A stretch of 35,651 nt of DNA from Desmonostoc geniculatum HA4340-LM1 (GTDB lineage Bacteria; Cyanobacteriota; Cyanobacteriia; Cyanobacteriales; Nostocaceae), in NCBI GenBank assembly GCA_019359545.1, contig JAHHHB010000073.1, positions 1 to 35,651 on the forward strand, given 5' to 3'. The position numbers were made by a program, and so were the translations under genes. Position 1 is the stretch's first letter. Every line of letters starts with the position of its first letter. Positions 17,008-25,084 of this stretch are shown piece after piece. Below the pieces are notes generated by a model that saw only the letters and a program-made list of their open reading frames with translations, ran no database searches and was not told where the DNA came from.

Positions 17008-17538
17008 TCACCCATTAGAATCTTTTATGGCAAGCCAGTCTTGTATACATTGCTTTGCCGTTTCAGCATGTTCCTCTAACCCTTGAATAACATCTTGGTA
17101 TTCAAGATCGTTACCTCTAAGCATTCGGAAAAATTCTATAAATCTTTTTCCACAATCATATAAAGCTATTATCAAATCTGACCGATCAATCCTGACATCA
17201 GGGATTCCATCGCCTGATATCCTCACTTGATTTGCCTCTGGATCTAATCGTACATATCCGTAGTTGTTATATATCCTAACAACAGCAGATTTTTGAACTA
17301 CTAAGTCTAGAATTGCAATGAAGCAAAGATTTTGGACAATCGCCCATAATTCATCTTGAATCTGGATACGAGTATCAGGTTCTTCTAAGGAGCTAATCAG
17401 AATCAATCCATCAGCATCTAAGTTATTAATTAATTTTTCACGATATTTTTCAAAATCTATTTTCAAAGTATTCTCATCAATGCAAGGAAACTCATTTCCT
17501 TCACGAATATAAGCACAGAATTCTACTTTGGTTTTCAT
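17008..17538 (-). CDS. Hypothetical 176-residue protein, candidate immunity protein
   Basis: A soluble acidic protein without recognised catalytic motifs. It starts MKTKVEFCAYIREG. The middle (about 105-140) reads VRLDPEANQVRISGDGIPD and then VRIDRSDLIIALYDCGKRF, and the C-terminus is helical. It lies 121 bases downstream of the giant DUF4157 gene on the same strand, which is where immunity genes of polymorphic toxins sit. Its small size, acidity and lack of signal peptide suit a cytoplasmic binder of a basic C-terminal toxin. This role is inference from position only. Confidence 0.65.
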   Translation of the reverse strand: MKTKVEFCAYIREGNEFPCIDENTLKIDFEKYREKLINNLDADGLILISSLEEPDTRIQIQDELWAIVQNLCFIAILDLVVQKSAVVRIYNNYGYVRLDPEANQVRISGDGIPDVRIDRSDLIIALYDCGKRFIEFFRMLRGNDLEYQDVIQGLEEHAETAKQCIQDWLAIKDSNG

Positions 17539-17659
17539 TTTATTTTCTTTATAAAGTAATTGATTTGCCTACAAGCATTCACTTTTAAAAACAGAGATCC
17601 TAGTAATCCTGGTTGCTCTGTCCCTAGATTAAAAAAATTAATAATCGATTGACTTGTTT

Positions 17660-20600
17660 TTATTGTAGCAGCCTCCACAGGGCATTTATTTCAGCCTGCG
17701 TATAGTGAATTCCACCACCTGTAGGTGTCGGGAAAAATTGTCCTATTCTTAAGTTTGTTGCAGATCCTTGGGTACCGACTTGAACAGTAAAACTACTGGT
17801 AGTAACCGGTTGTGGAATTCCTGGTAGAATCACTGTAGGAGGTGTAGCGGAAGTTAGGACATTAACTGCTTCTTGTACATAGCCCTCAATCGCAGCAGGA
17901 GTTGTTCCTTGTGGCCACAATGTTGTACCCGGGGTCTTATTCAGCCTACTTGGTAAATCTACATATTCATAGGTGTGATCTAGAAAATGTCCCGCAGTTG
18001 CGTTTGGTGTCAAACCTGTGTAAGGAGGTACTGGAGTCGGTAGACTCATCACTGATTTTGTTAGTGGTGGTACTCTGAACAATGGTGCTGCATCCGCTAA
18101 CTTCCGGAATACAGCTGCATTACCACTGGCTAGATTCAGAATATCCTCAACTCGCGTAACATCTCCTTTTGCAACTGCACGGGTTAAAATTGCTTCGAGT
18201 CCTGCAATTTCACCTCTTCCTCCTGCCATGATTACATAAAGTTCAAGGTCTTCTGAGGTATTGACAAGGTTTAGAAGCCGCTCAAGTTCGGCCGCATTAT
18301 TTGTAATATTTGCATTTAGAAGCTCTTGAAGGCGAGTAATACTGGGTATCTTTACATTATTGAGTAGGTTCAAAAGTTCAGTAACATTAGTAACTTGACC
18401 GTGATTCAATAAGTCTAAAACCTCAGTAATATTCGCAACCTTGCTATGATTCAACAGCCCAATAACTTCGGCAACATTCGCAACTTTGGTATGATTCAGT
18501 AAGCTTAAAATCTCTGCAACATTTGCAATCTTGGCATGATTCAGCAAATCAAGAAGCTCAGTAACATTTACAATCTTGGCATGATTCAGCAAATCAAGAA
18601 GCTCAGTAACATTTGCAATCTTGGCATGATTCAGCAAGTCAAGAAGCTCAGTAACATTCGCAATCTTGGCATTGTTTAGTAAGTCAAGAAGTTCAGCAAT
18701 GTTAGTAACTTTCGTATGATTTAGTAAACTTAGCAGCTCAGTAACATTCGCAATCTTGGCATTGTTTAGTAAGTCAAGAAGTTCGGCAATGTTAGTAACT
18801 TTCGTATGATTTAGTAAACTTAGTAGATCGGCAACATTCGTAATCTTCGCGTGATTTAGCAAGCCGAGAAGTTCGGTAATATTTGCAACTTTTGTGTGAT
18901 TCAGGAGGCTGAGAAGTTCAGCAGCATTCTCAATCTTGGTACTGTTTAGTAAACTTATAATCTCGCCAGCGTTGGTAATCTTAGCATGGTTTAGTATATC
19001 TAAAAATTCAGTACCATTGGCAATCTTGGCATTGCTTAGTAGCTCCTCAAATTGAGCTAGATTTGTAATTTTAGTGTGATTAACTAAGCTCTGTAATAGA
19101 GTTACATTACCTGCTATTTTAGTATTACCAAGAAGCTGTTCTAACTTAACCACAGTCATTCGAGAAGAGCCATCAGCATTACGCAGGAAATTCTTCAAAA
19201 TACTTCCAGTCATACCCGGCTTGCCTAGCAAGCTGAGTAAATTATCAACTGTAATTCCTTCAATGCGAAGAATTTCTAATAAGGTATCAATATTTCTTTC
19301 TGCTCTAATTAGCTCCAAAGCTTTTTCGGAATTCTTAGCAAGCTCAATCAATTGAATGGCTTTATCAACATCCTTGACTTCATCTAAAACTGCCAAACTG
19401 GCCTCTATGCTTCCAAAGCGCCGCAGTTGCATAATCCAACGCATTTTTTGCATTGCTCCAGCACCTTCTGTCAATTGAGAGATAGTCCTGAATGCTTTGG
19501 CAAACTGAAGAATTTCTAGTACGCTGACAAAAATCAGTAAGCCTTCAATTAATGCTTTGCCTAAATGTTTTCCTTTTTCATAGGCACTAATTAAAGGATT
19601 AAAAAGCATTACTATGTGATATGCCAGGTTGAGAGCTCCCATTACAATCCCAACACCCACTAATATGGGAACTGAGACTTCAGGGAAAGCACAGGCTAGG
19701 ATAATCAAGACAATTAGTCCAATGACTCCCAAGCTGGCCCAGATATTACCTCTATCTGCCTCAGCGAGAAGTTCCAGTAAACCCGCTGCAAGACTTATCA
19801 GGCCTCTAATTAAGTTCTCAATCCACTCAAGTATCCCTGCAACTACACCAAGAACAAAATCAGCGATCGCGTTACCTGTTCTCAGATAACTGAAAACATC
19901 ATCAACTAGCGATCGCTGTATAACTATTTCATCTTTTGCGCTTCGTTGAACTGGTTGTCTATCGACGGATTTCGATACTTGACCTGGTAGCAATTGGGTC
20001 AGCGATTCTTCAGTGTCAGCTTCACCATCCTTTTGACGCTGTACATTCTCTGGAAAACTTCCCACTAGAGGCTCAAGCCAATCTTTGGAAGTAGCTGATG
20101 CCTTGCCAACTTGGTTACCCAGAATTTCTGGTTTTGGAGTTTGCATCACTTGATCTGCTACCTGTTCCGCTTCTTGCTCAAACGGATCGGAGGGATCGCT
20201 AATGGAAATCCCCTCTGCTGTCGGTGTGCCTGCCACAGCTCCATTTGCCTGCTGTACGGTATGCACCACCTCATGGGCAATCAGATGCTGTCCCTCTGTG
20301 GAAGTTGGGTTGTAGCTACCGGAACTAAAGAAAATATCCTGACCTGTGGTGAAGGCAACTGCATTCACCGATTGAGAAAGTCGATCTGCCTCGCTATCGG
20401 TATGAATTCGCACGTTGGATAAATCTGCCCCTAAATGCGGCTCCAAATGCTGCTGAACCCCACGATCCAGTCTGCTGCCGCTACCGGATGCCGCATCGAT
20501 GCGTTGGGCGATCGCCCCCTGTGCATCTGTGTCAGCACCATCGTCTTGGCGCTGAATCATCCGCTGACCCGGTAGGGGTTCCGGTTGCGGAGGACTGCCG

Positions 20601-21916
20601 ATGGCACTGGGAGAAGATGGCCCAAAGCCCAGACTAGACGGCAGTAATCGTCCGATATCAAGGTGCATCCCCAGCATCAGGTTATCACCACCCGTATTCA
20701 GTTCCAGGTGCAACCAGTTGACTCCGGGAACAGGCAGTACTTGTCCATTGAGTTTGTCTAACGCAAATCGTCGAGCCTCTGGATTAGAGAAAACCCCGGT
20801 CAGCACACCTGCGCCAATTAACACCGTTGTACTCACCACACCAATCTGCTCGCCCGTGTTCAGCCGTGACCAGTCTTGAGTAATACGCTCGCTCGCTTGG
20901 GTACGTAGGGAAATAAGTCCGCTATTAATTGCCGGAACAGCCATAATCGCCCGCAACAAATCCCCTGTGGTGGCATTTTTGGGCGGATTAGGATCTGGAT
21001 CTGCACTTGCAGGTGGGGGAGAAGCGGTTGGAGGGGTTGCTTGTCTAAGAATTAGATCCGAGCCGTTGGTCTCCTCAGATGAAGAGGAAGCTGTTTGAGT
21101 CGGCGATAGAGTCGCAAACAGATTGGTTGTTGAGCTTGTATTGTCGGGTGGGTTGGGGGGGTTATCTGAAATAGGCAATCCGCTCAGGTCGATTTGCCCC
21201 AGAGCAGATTCAATGGTTTCGGGGACTAACTGCTGCTCCAACTGTTCCAGGGCGAAGTCCTGTATTTTTGGATCGGGGCTGGGGCTGGAATCCTGCGCCG
21301 TTTGATTTGTAGTGGTAGTAGGCTGTGGCGAAGGAGGAGCCTGTTGAGCGTTGGCACGAGGCTGTAGAGTATTGGTTTCATCTCGTTGGATGATATTATC
21401 TTCCTGTTTGGCAGCATATTTGGGGGGTAGGCTTTCCCTGAGCGATCGCATTACCACAGCCTGGTTTGACTCTGGAATTTGCATTGGCATCACTTCATCC
21501 ACAGCCCAATCGGCTTGTTGTTCGTAGAGGCTTTGTGGCTGACTCACCCTCAGTTGAGCTTGCACTGGCAACATCGAGATGTCGCTAAAATCGTCATCTC
21601 GATCGAATTGATTTGTTGAGAGTTTTGCCTGTGGACGGAATGAGATTCGACTAATATCGTGTGCCAGAGGCTCTTTTTTGAAAGTTTCTCCCTCCAGCGA
21701 CTGTTGAGGAGCAGACTCAGTATCTTGCTGGTTTGATAATTCCTGAGCCAATGATTCTGGCAAAGCTGTATTTGGCTGCAAACCAAAACTAGGCGTGGGA
21801 TTCGCTAATGTTGGGGTCGTTGGTGAGGCAAGCGAGGGATTGGGAACAGTTGATTTATCGCCCTTTTTGGGGTGTATTTTTGTGCGTTGGCGTAGCCCGT
21901 CGTAGACATCGCTCAT
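17660..21916 (-). CDS. Giant DUF4157 (eCIS core domain) protein with repeat array and toxin-like C-terminus
   Basis: About 1418 residues from the ATG at 21916; a TTG at 21925 is an alternative start after GGGG. Order (numbered from the ATG): a Pro/Gln/Ser-rich N-terminus (1-320) with a YEQQADWAVDEVM motif (131-143); a DUF4157 domain (482-562) with RIHTDSEAD, FTTGQDIFF and the metallopeptidase-like HEVVH (548-552); EQEAEQVADQVM (about 580-591); a hydrophobic domain (about 682-807) with several candidate membrane helices; eighteen 15-residue repeats LLNHxKxxNxxELLx (944-1213); and a compact C-terminal module (about 1297-1418) with His1310, His1314 and a GQFFP-IHY ending. Five (I/V)QR motifs end at Arg178, 456, 627, 658 and 668. 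DUF4157 proteins often accompany contractile-injection cargo. No tube or baseplate genes lie nearby. The effector role is inferred. Confidence 0.85.
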   Translation of the reverse strand: MSDVYDGLRQRTKIHPKKGDKSTVPNPSLASPTTPTLANPTPSFGLQPNTALPESLAQELSNQQDTESAPQQSLEGETFKKEPLAHDISRISFRPQAKLSTNQFDRDDDFSDISMLPVQAQLRVSQPQSLYEQQADWAVDEVMPMQIPESNQAVVMRSLRESLPPKYAAKQEDNIIQRDETNTLQPRANAQQAPPSPQPTTTTNQTAQDSSPSPDPKIQDFALEQLEQQLVPETIESALGQIDLSGLPISDNPPNPPDNTSSTTNLFATLSPTQTASSSSEETNGSDLILRQATPPTASPPPASADPDPNPPKNATTGDLLRAIMAVPAINSGLISLRTQASERITQDWSRLNTGEQIGVVSTTVLIGAGVLTGVFSNPEARRFALDKLNGQVLPVPGVNWLHLELNTGGDNLMLGMHLDIGRLLPSSLGFGPSSPSAIGSPPQPEPLPGQRMIQRQDDGADTDAQGAIAQRIDAASGSGSRLDRGVQQHLEPHLGADLSNVRIHTDSEADRLSQSVNAVAFTTGQDIFFSSGSYNPTSTEGQHLIAHEVVHTVQQANGAVAGTPTAEGISISDPSDPFEQEAEQVADQVMQTPKPEILGNQVGKASATSKDWLEPLVGSFPENVQRQKDGEADTEESLTQLLPGQVSKSVDRQPVQRSAKDEIVIQRSLVDDVFSYLRTGNAIADFVLGVVAGILEWIENLIRGLISLAAGLLELLAEADRGNIWASLGVIGLIVLIILACAFPEVSVPILVGVGIVMGALNLAYHIVMLFNPLISAYEKGKHLGKALIEGLLIFVSVLEILQFAKAFRTISQLTEGAGAMQKMRWIMQLRRFGSIEASLAVLDEVKDVDKAIQLIELAKNSEKALELIRAERNIDTLLEILRIEGITVDNLLSLLGKPGMTGSILKNFLRNADGSSRMTVVKLEQLLGNTKIAGNVTLLQSLVNHTKITNLAQFEELLSNAKIANGTEFLDILNHAKITNAGEIISLLNSTKIENAAELLSLLNHTKVANITELLGLLNHAKITNVADLLSLLNHTKVTNIAELLDLLNNAKIANVTELLSLLNHTKVTNIAELLDLLNNAKIANVTELLDLLNHAKIANVTELLDLLNHAKIVNVTELLDLLNHAKIANVAEILSLLNHTKVANVAEVIGLLNHSKVANITEVLDLLNHGQVTNVTELLNLLNNVKIPSITRLQELLNANITNNAAELERLLNLVNTSEDLELYVIMAGGRGEIAGLEAILTRAVAKGDVTRVEDILNLASGNAAVFRKLADAAPLFRVPPLTKSVMSLPTPVPPYTGLTPNATAGHFLDHTYEYVDLPSRLNKTPGTTLWPQGTTPAAIEGYVQEAVNVLTSATPPTVILPGIPQPVTTSSFTVQVGTQGSATNLRIGQFFPTPTGGGIHYTQAEINALWRLLQ
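18278..19087 (-). repeat. In-frame 45-bp tandem repeat array (eighteen 15-residue units)
   Basis: The repeats lie inside the DUF4157 gene. The consensus is L-L-N-H-(A/T)-K-(I/V)-x-N-(I/V)-(T/A)-E-L-L-x. Central units are nearly identical at DNA level: 18661-18750 and 18751-18840 are a 90-base duplication with about five differences, only one of them in the first 73 bases. The outer units are diverged, so the array grew recently from its centre. A short solenoid of amphipathic helices is the likely structure. Confidence 0.9.
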
Positions 21917-22054
21917 CCCACTCAATCCCCTGTGTTACACAATGTTGATAAATAATACCCAAGATACAACTTCTCAAAACCCTGCCATATTGGACTAAAG
22001 TCTAATGTTTGCCTGTTCATACAGCAGTTTTCACGTATTTGAACCACATCTGTT

Positions 22055-22339
22055 GTAGAGGCACAGCAATGCTCATTGGTGTCAATTTAGCGTAAAACCT
22101 TTGTCCCACAAACGTTTTACCCCCCTTAATCCCCCCTTGGAAAGGGGGGAAAAAGGAATTTAGTTCCCTCCCCTTGGAAAGGGGGGAAAAAGGAATTTAG
22201 TTCCCTCCCCTTGGAAAGGGGGGGAAAAAGAAATTTAGTTCCCTCCCCTTTCCAAGGGGAGGGTTAGGGTGGGGTAAAGCGTATGTGGGACAAGCATTTG
22301 AGCTTAAGTTGAGACCAATGAGCAATGCTGTGCCCCTAC
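22055..22339. mobile_element. 285-bp foldback (MITE-like) element with internal 37-bp tandem repeats
   Basis: The 31-base terminal inverted repeats (22055-22085 and 22309-22339) match at about 28 positions, beginning GTAGAGGCACAGC and ending GCTGTGCCCCTAC. A second, inner inverted repeat pairs GTCCCACAAACGTTTTACC (from 22103) with its near complement ending at about 22292. Within it lie three 37-38-base direct repeats (22133-22169, 22170-22206, 22207-22244) starting CCCCTTGGAAAGGGG, and a final inverted half unit (22245-22260). No transposase is present. It fills the spacer between the DUF4157 gene start and the ABC gene end. Confidence 0.8.
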
Positions 22340-22389
22340 CGCGTGGTCTATTTACCTGAAAATAGCTGTAAATCCAAAATCTAAAATAG

Positions 22390-24066
22390 TTAAGCCCGTG
22401 CTAATAAAGGAGCAGCATCTAGTAAGGTTTTGGTATAAGGGTGCTGAGGACTGGCAAAAATCTTTTTAGTATCACCGAGTTCAACAATTTTACCGCCGTT
22501 CATCACGGCAATGCGATCGCACAAAAATCTCGCTAACCAAAGATCGTGAGTGATGAACAGATAAGTTAACTCAAATTCTTCTTTTAATTGCAACATCAAA
22601 TCTAGCACTTGTGACTGCACGCTAGCGTCTAACATACTCACCGGTTCATCGCAAATCAAAAGTTTCGGGTGAGTAATCAAAGCACGAGCGATCGCTACTC
22701 TTTGTTGTTGTCCTCCAGATAAATCTGATGGATAACGTTCATAATAGACTTCTGGTGGTGTTAAGCCAACTTTTTCTAACATCCACAAAACTTGTTCTTT
22801 CGCTTTCACAGAATCGGCAAGATTGTGAATAAATAAAGGGTCAGCGATGCTTTGTCCCACTGTCATCCCTGGATTCAGACAAGCATGGGGATCTTGAAAC
22901 ACCATTTGGATTTGTCGCCGTGAAGACCGAATTTCTTGAGGCGACAGTTTAGTTAAATCCTGTCCTAAAAACTCAACTTTCCCAGACGTGGGACGAATTA
23001 GTTGCAAAATTGTCCGTGATAATGTACTTTTTCCGCAACCTGATTCCCCAACTAAGCCAAGAATTTCTCCGGGATAAAGATCCAGATTAATACCATCTAC
23101 TGCTTTAATTGTTTCTGATTGTCTGTTAAATAGTCTTTCAATAAAATTAGGTTCTATAGTGTAATATTGCTTGAGGTCAGTGACACTCAAAATCGGCGAT
23201 TTCTGATTAATTTTCGGTAATTGCTTTTCCTCCCCAGTCCCCAGTCCCCATTCCCCACTCCCTATTTCATCCACTGCTTGAATATGTAAAGCTGCTTTGA
23301 GGAGCGATCGCGTGTATTCATGTTGCGGTTGTCTAAATACACTTTCTGTGGTGCCCATTTCCACCATTTTACCGTGATACATAACGCCAATGCGATCGCA
23401 ATACTCAGCCACCATTGCTAAATCGTGAGATATCAGCAGCAATCCCATGTTTTCTTCACTACACAGCCGAGTTAATTCTTTTAATATCTGCGCGGAAACG
23501 GTAACATCTAAACTTGTGGTGGGTTCATCTGCAACAATCAACTTGGGATTGAGAAGTAAAGCTAAAGCGATCGCTACCCGTTGTCGCATTCCACCGCTAA
23601 ATTCGTGAGGATACTGATTCCAGCGACTCGCGGGAATATTTACCTTTGCCAATGTCGCAAGTGCTTTTTCTTTGGCTTGCGGTGCTGATAATTCCGGTGA
23701 ATGGGCTTGCAGAGTTTCGATACAATGCTTACCAATAGTCATCAACGGATCGAGGCGTGTCATCGGATCTTGAAAAATTAAGGCGATCGCTTCGCCGCGA
23801 AATTTCCGCAACTGGTTGGGCGTTAAATCAAACACTGACTGTCCCTGAAATGTCACCCATCCCTCAACGCGACTAGAACCTGGTAGCAAGCGCATTACTG
23901 CACGTCCGATAGTTGACTTACCACAACCAGACTCTCCTACCAATCCCATTTTTTCACCTCGTTGCAGGGTGAAAGACACATCATCAACCGCCCAGCTTGG
24001 TGCTTCTCCACTTCGTTGAGGATAGGCAACTCGGAGATTTTCGATACAGAATAAGGCTTCACTCAT
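22390..24066 (-). CDS. Fused double ATPase of an oligopeptide/nickel-type ABC transporter
   Basis: A 558-residue protein that joins the two ATP-binding subunits normally called DppD and DppF (a YejF-like arrangement). The first half has Walker A GESGCGKS (44-51), signature FSGGM (156-160) and Walker B LIVADE (176-181). The second half has Walker A GESGCGKS (340-347), signature LSGGQ (449-453) and Walker B LLICDE (469-474). Both halves carry the oligopeptide-family C-terminal motif (HEYTRSLL and HPYTKTLL). It would power import of peptides or similar solutes from the cytoplasmic face. No permease or binding-protein gene lies nearby, so partners must be encoded elsewhere. The linker (about 268-281, GSGEWGLGTGEEK) is encoded by a GGGGAGTGGGG-type repeat. 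Confidence 0.95.
   Translation of the reverse strand: MSEALFCIENLRVAYPQRSGEAPSWAVDDVSFTLQRGEKMGLVGESGCGKSTIGRAVMRLLPGSSRVEGWVTFQGQSVFDLTPNQLRKFRGEAIALIFQDPMTRLDPLMTIGKHCIETLQAHSPELSAPQAKEKALATLAKVNIPASRWNQYPHEFSGGMRQRVAIALALLLNPKLIVADEPTTSLDVTVSAQILKELTRLCSEENMGLLLISHDLAMVAEYCDRIGVMYHGKMVEMGTTESVFRQPQHEYTRSLLKAALHIQAVDEIGSGEWGLGTGEEKQLPKINQKSPILSVTDLKQYYTIEPNFIERLFNRQSETIKAVDGINLDLYPGEILGLVGESGCGKSTLSRTILQLIRPTSGKVEFLGQDLTKLSPQEIRSSRRQIQMVFQDPHACLNPGMTVGQSIADPLFIHNLADSVKAKEQVLWMLEKVGLTPPEVYYERYPSDLSGGQQQRVAIARALITHPKLLICDEPVSMLDASVQSQVLDLMLQLKEEFELTYLFITHDLWLARFLCDRIAVMNGGKIVELGDTKKIFASPQHPYTKTLLDAAPLLARA
23224..23265 (-). repeat. GGGGACT/GGGGAGT repeat inserted in frame in the ABC linker
   Basis: On the coding strand the run reads as imperfect GGGAGT/GGGGACT units. 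The same repeat type is intergenic at 24168-24203. It adds a Gly/Glu/Trp-rich spacer between the two ATPase halves without breaking the frame. Confidence 0.7.
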
Positions 24067-24167
24067 ACTTAGTTATCAGCCCTGAGCTAGCAGCTGCGAT
24101 AATTTTAAATTTTAGCTAGTTTAGCAGATTATTTTCAGACCTTCCGTTGTGCAAATGTCTTTGTAAG

Positions 24168-24203
24168 CAGGGAGCAGGGAGTGGGGAGTGGGGAGTGAGG
24201 AGT
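24168..24203. repeat. GGGAGCAGGGAGTGGGGAGT tandem repeat
   Basis: Four to five imperfect 7-base GGGGAGT units lie in the spacer between the ABC gene and the phosphatase gene. They are related to the tract at 23224-23265 and, as the complement, to 11173-11207. Confidence 0.8.
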
Positions 24204-24284
24204 ACAAGGGAATCAGGCTTTTATCCCGTCTTTGGAATTTAGAATTTTAATCAAAAAACCTTAACTGAACCGTATTGATTTCTA

Positions 24285-24764
24285 TTAACTATTACTAACA
24301 GTTACAGCTACCTTCGCGTGTTTGTTAACATAGTCCACAAATAGTTGCTTCAACCGAGGACTAACACCAGCGTGTTCAAAGAACCCAAAGCCTACATTCC
24401 GAGCTTTTGATAAGGTTTGCTCTGGTGTTAATCCTTCTTTAATAGCGACACTCAACAGCGCAATTCCAGTCGATCGCATCCCTGCGGCACAATGCACAAC
24501 TGCTGGTTTCGGAATTTGTTCGAGTGTTGTCAGTATTTTGGTAATTAACTCTTCATTTAGTGCTTCCAGTTTGAGTGGCACATTTGTATAGTACAGCCCC
24601 AATGCTTGGGCTACCCGTTGCTCATCGTGGGAAAATCCCAACTCATCAGGCGATCGCAGATTCAAAACGGACTTAAAACCTTCTTGGCTAGCTTGCTCGA
24701 GCTGTTTTGGAATGACTTGTCCTGTGGTTGTCAAATTTTCGTTAATTTGTATGGCGTTGATCAC
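24285..24764 (-). CDS. Dual-specificity/tyrosine-phosphatase-like protein (DUF442 / BLH type)
   Basis: The P-loop HCAAGMRST has the Cys-x5-Arg signature (H110, C111 and R116 when counted from the longest frame start at 24821). It is preceded by NLRSPDE, with a candidate general-acid Asp, and by the TGQVIPKQLEQASQEGFKSV opening typical of the small phosphatase family found alone or fused to beta-lactamase-like sulfur dioxygenases. The frame is open to an ATG at 24821 and another at 24788. However, GGAG lies five bases before an in-frame GTG at 24764, and the family starts near there, so I choose GTG and a protein of about 159 residues. The natural substrate is unknown. It is a soluble, probably single-gene unit. 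Confidence 0.85.
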   Translation of the reverse strand: MINAIQINENLTTTGQVIPKQLEQASQEGFKSVLNLRSPDELGFSHDEQRVAQALGLYYTNVPLKLEALNEELITKILTTLEQIPKPAVVHCAAGMRSTGIALLSVAIKEGLTPEQTLSKARNVGFGFFEHAGVSPRLKQLFVDYVNKHAKVAVTVSNS

Positions 24765-25084
24765 ATTTACTCCTTTGAACTTTCCCATGTCTGGCAGCTT
24801 GATAAATTCTCTAAGAAGCAAGCTTTGAGAAGATATTTAGACGATTGCAACAAAATTTGCCAAATTTCAGAAAATATCGCTTGATTACTTCTCAATTTGC
24901 CTTTTGGGTTGATTATTTTATTGCTCTACCTATAATATACGGTTTATCGATAGATTTTATGTAAATTAAAATATATTATATGTTTTAACGATAAATTTAC
25001 TGGAGTTTATATTTTGAGGGAACTTGATATTCTGATAAAAAGAAAATTGAAAAGGCATGTAAGCTAAATGCCAGCCTTCAAACT

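Noticed and set aside
18278..19087. 45-bp repeats as an intergenic or CRISPR-like array
   Set aside because: The period is a multiple of three, the frame is open throughout, and changes between units keep the 15-residue pattern, so it is coding.
19629..21417. Several open frames of 60-103 residues antisense to, or in another frame of, the DUF4157 gene
   Set aside because: They are shadows of a long coding frame that has recognisable domains; none has a ribosome-binding site or known motif.
17660..21916. A full contractile injection system locus
   Set aside because: Only a DUF4157 protein is present; no tube, sheath, baseplate, spike or AAA+ genes are in the window.
22133..22260. 37-bp direct repeats as a CRISPR array
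   Set aside because: The copies are contiguous with no spacers and lie inside a larger inverted repeat; this is a tandem expansion in a foldback element.
24606..24884. 92-residue plus-strand frame over the phosphatase gene
   Set aside because: It is antisense to the conserved phosphatase N-terminus and has no family features.
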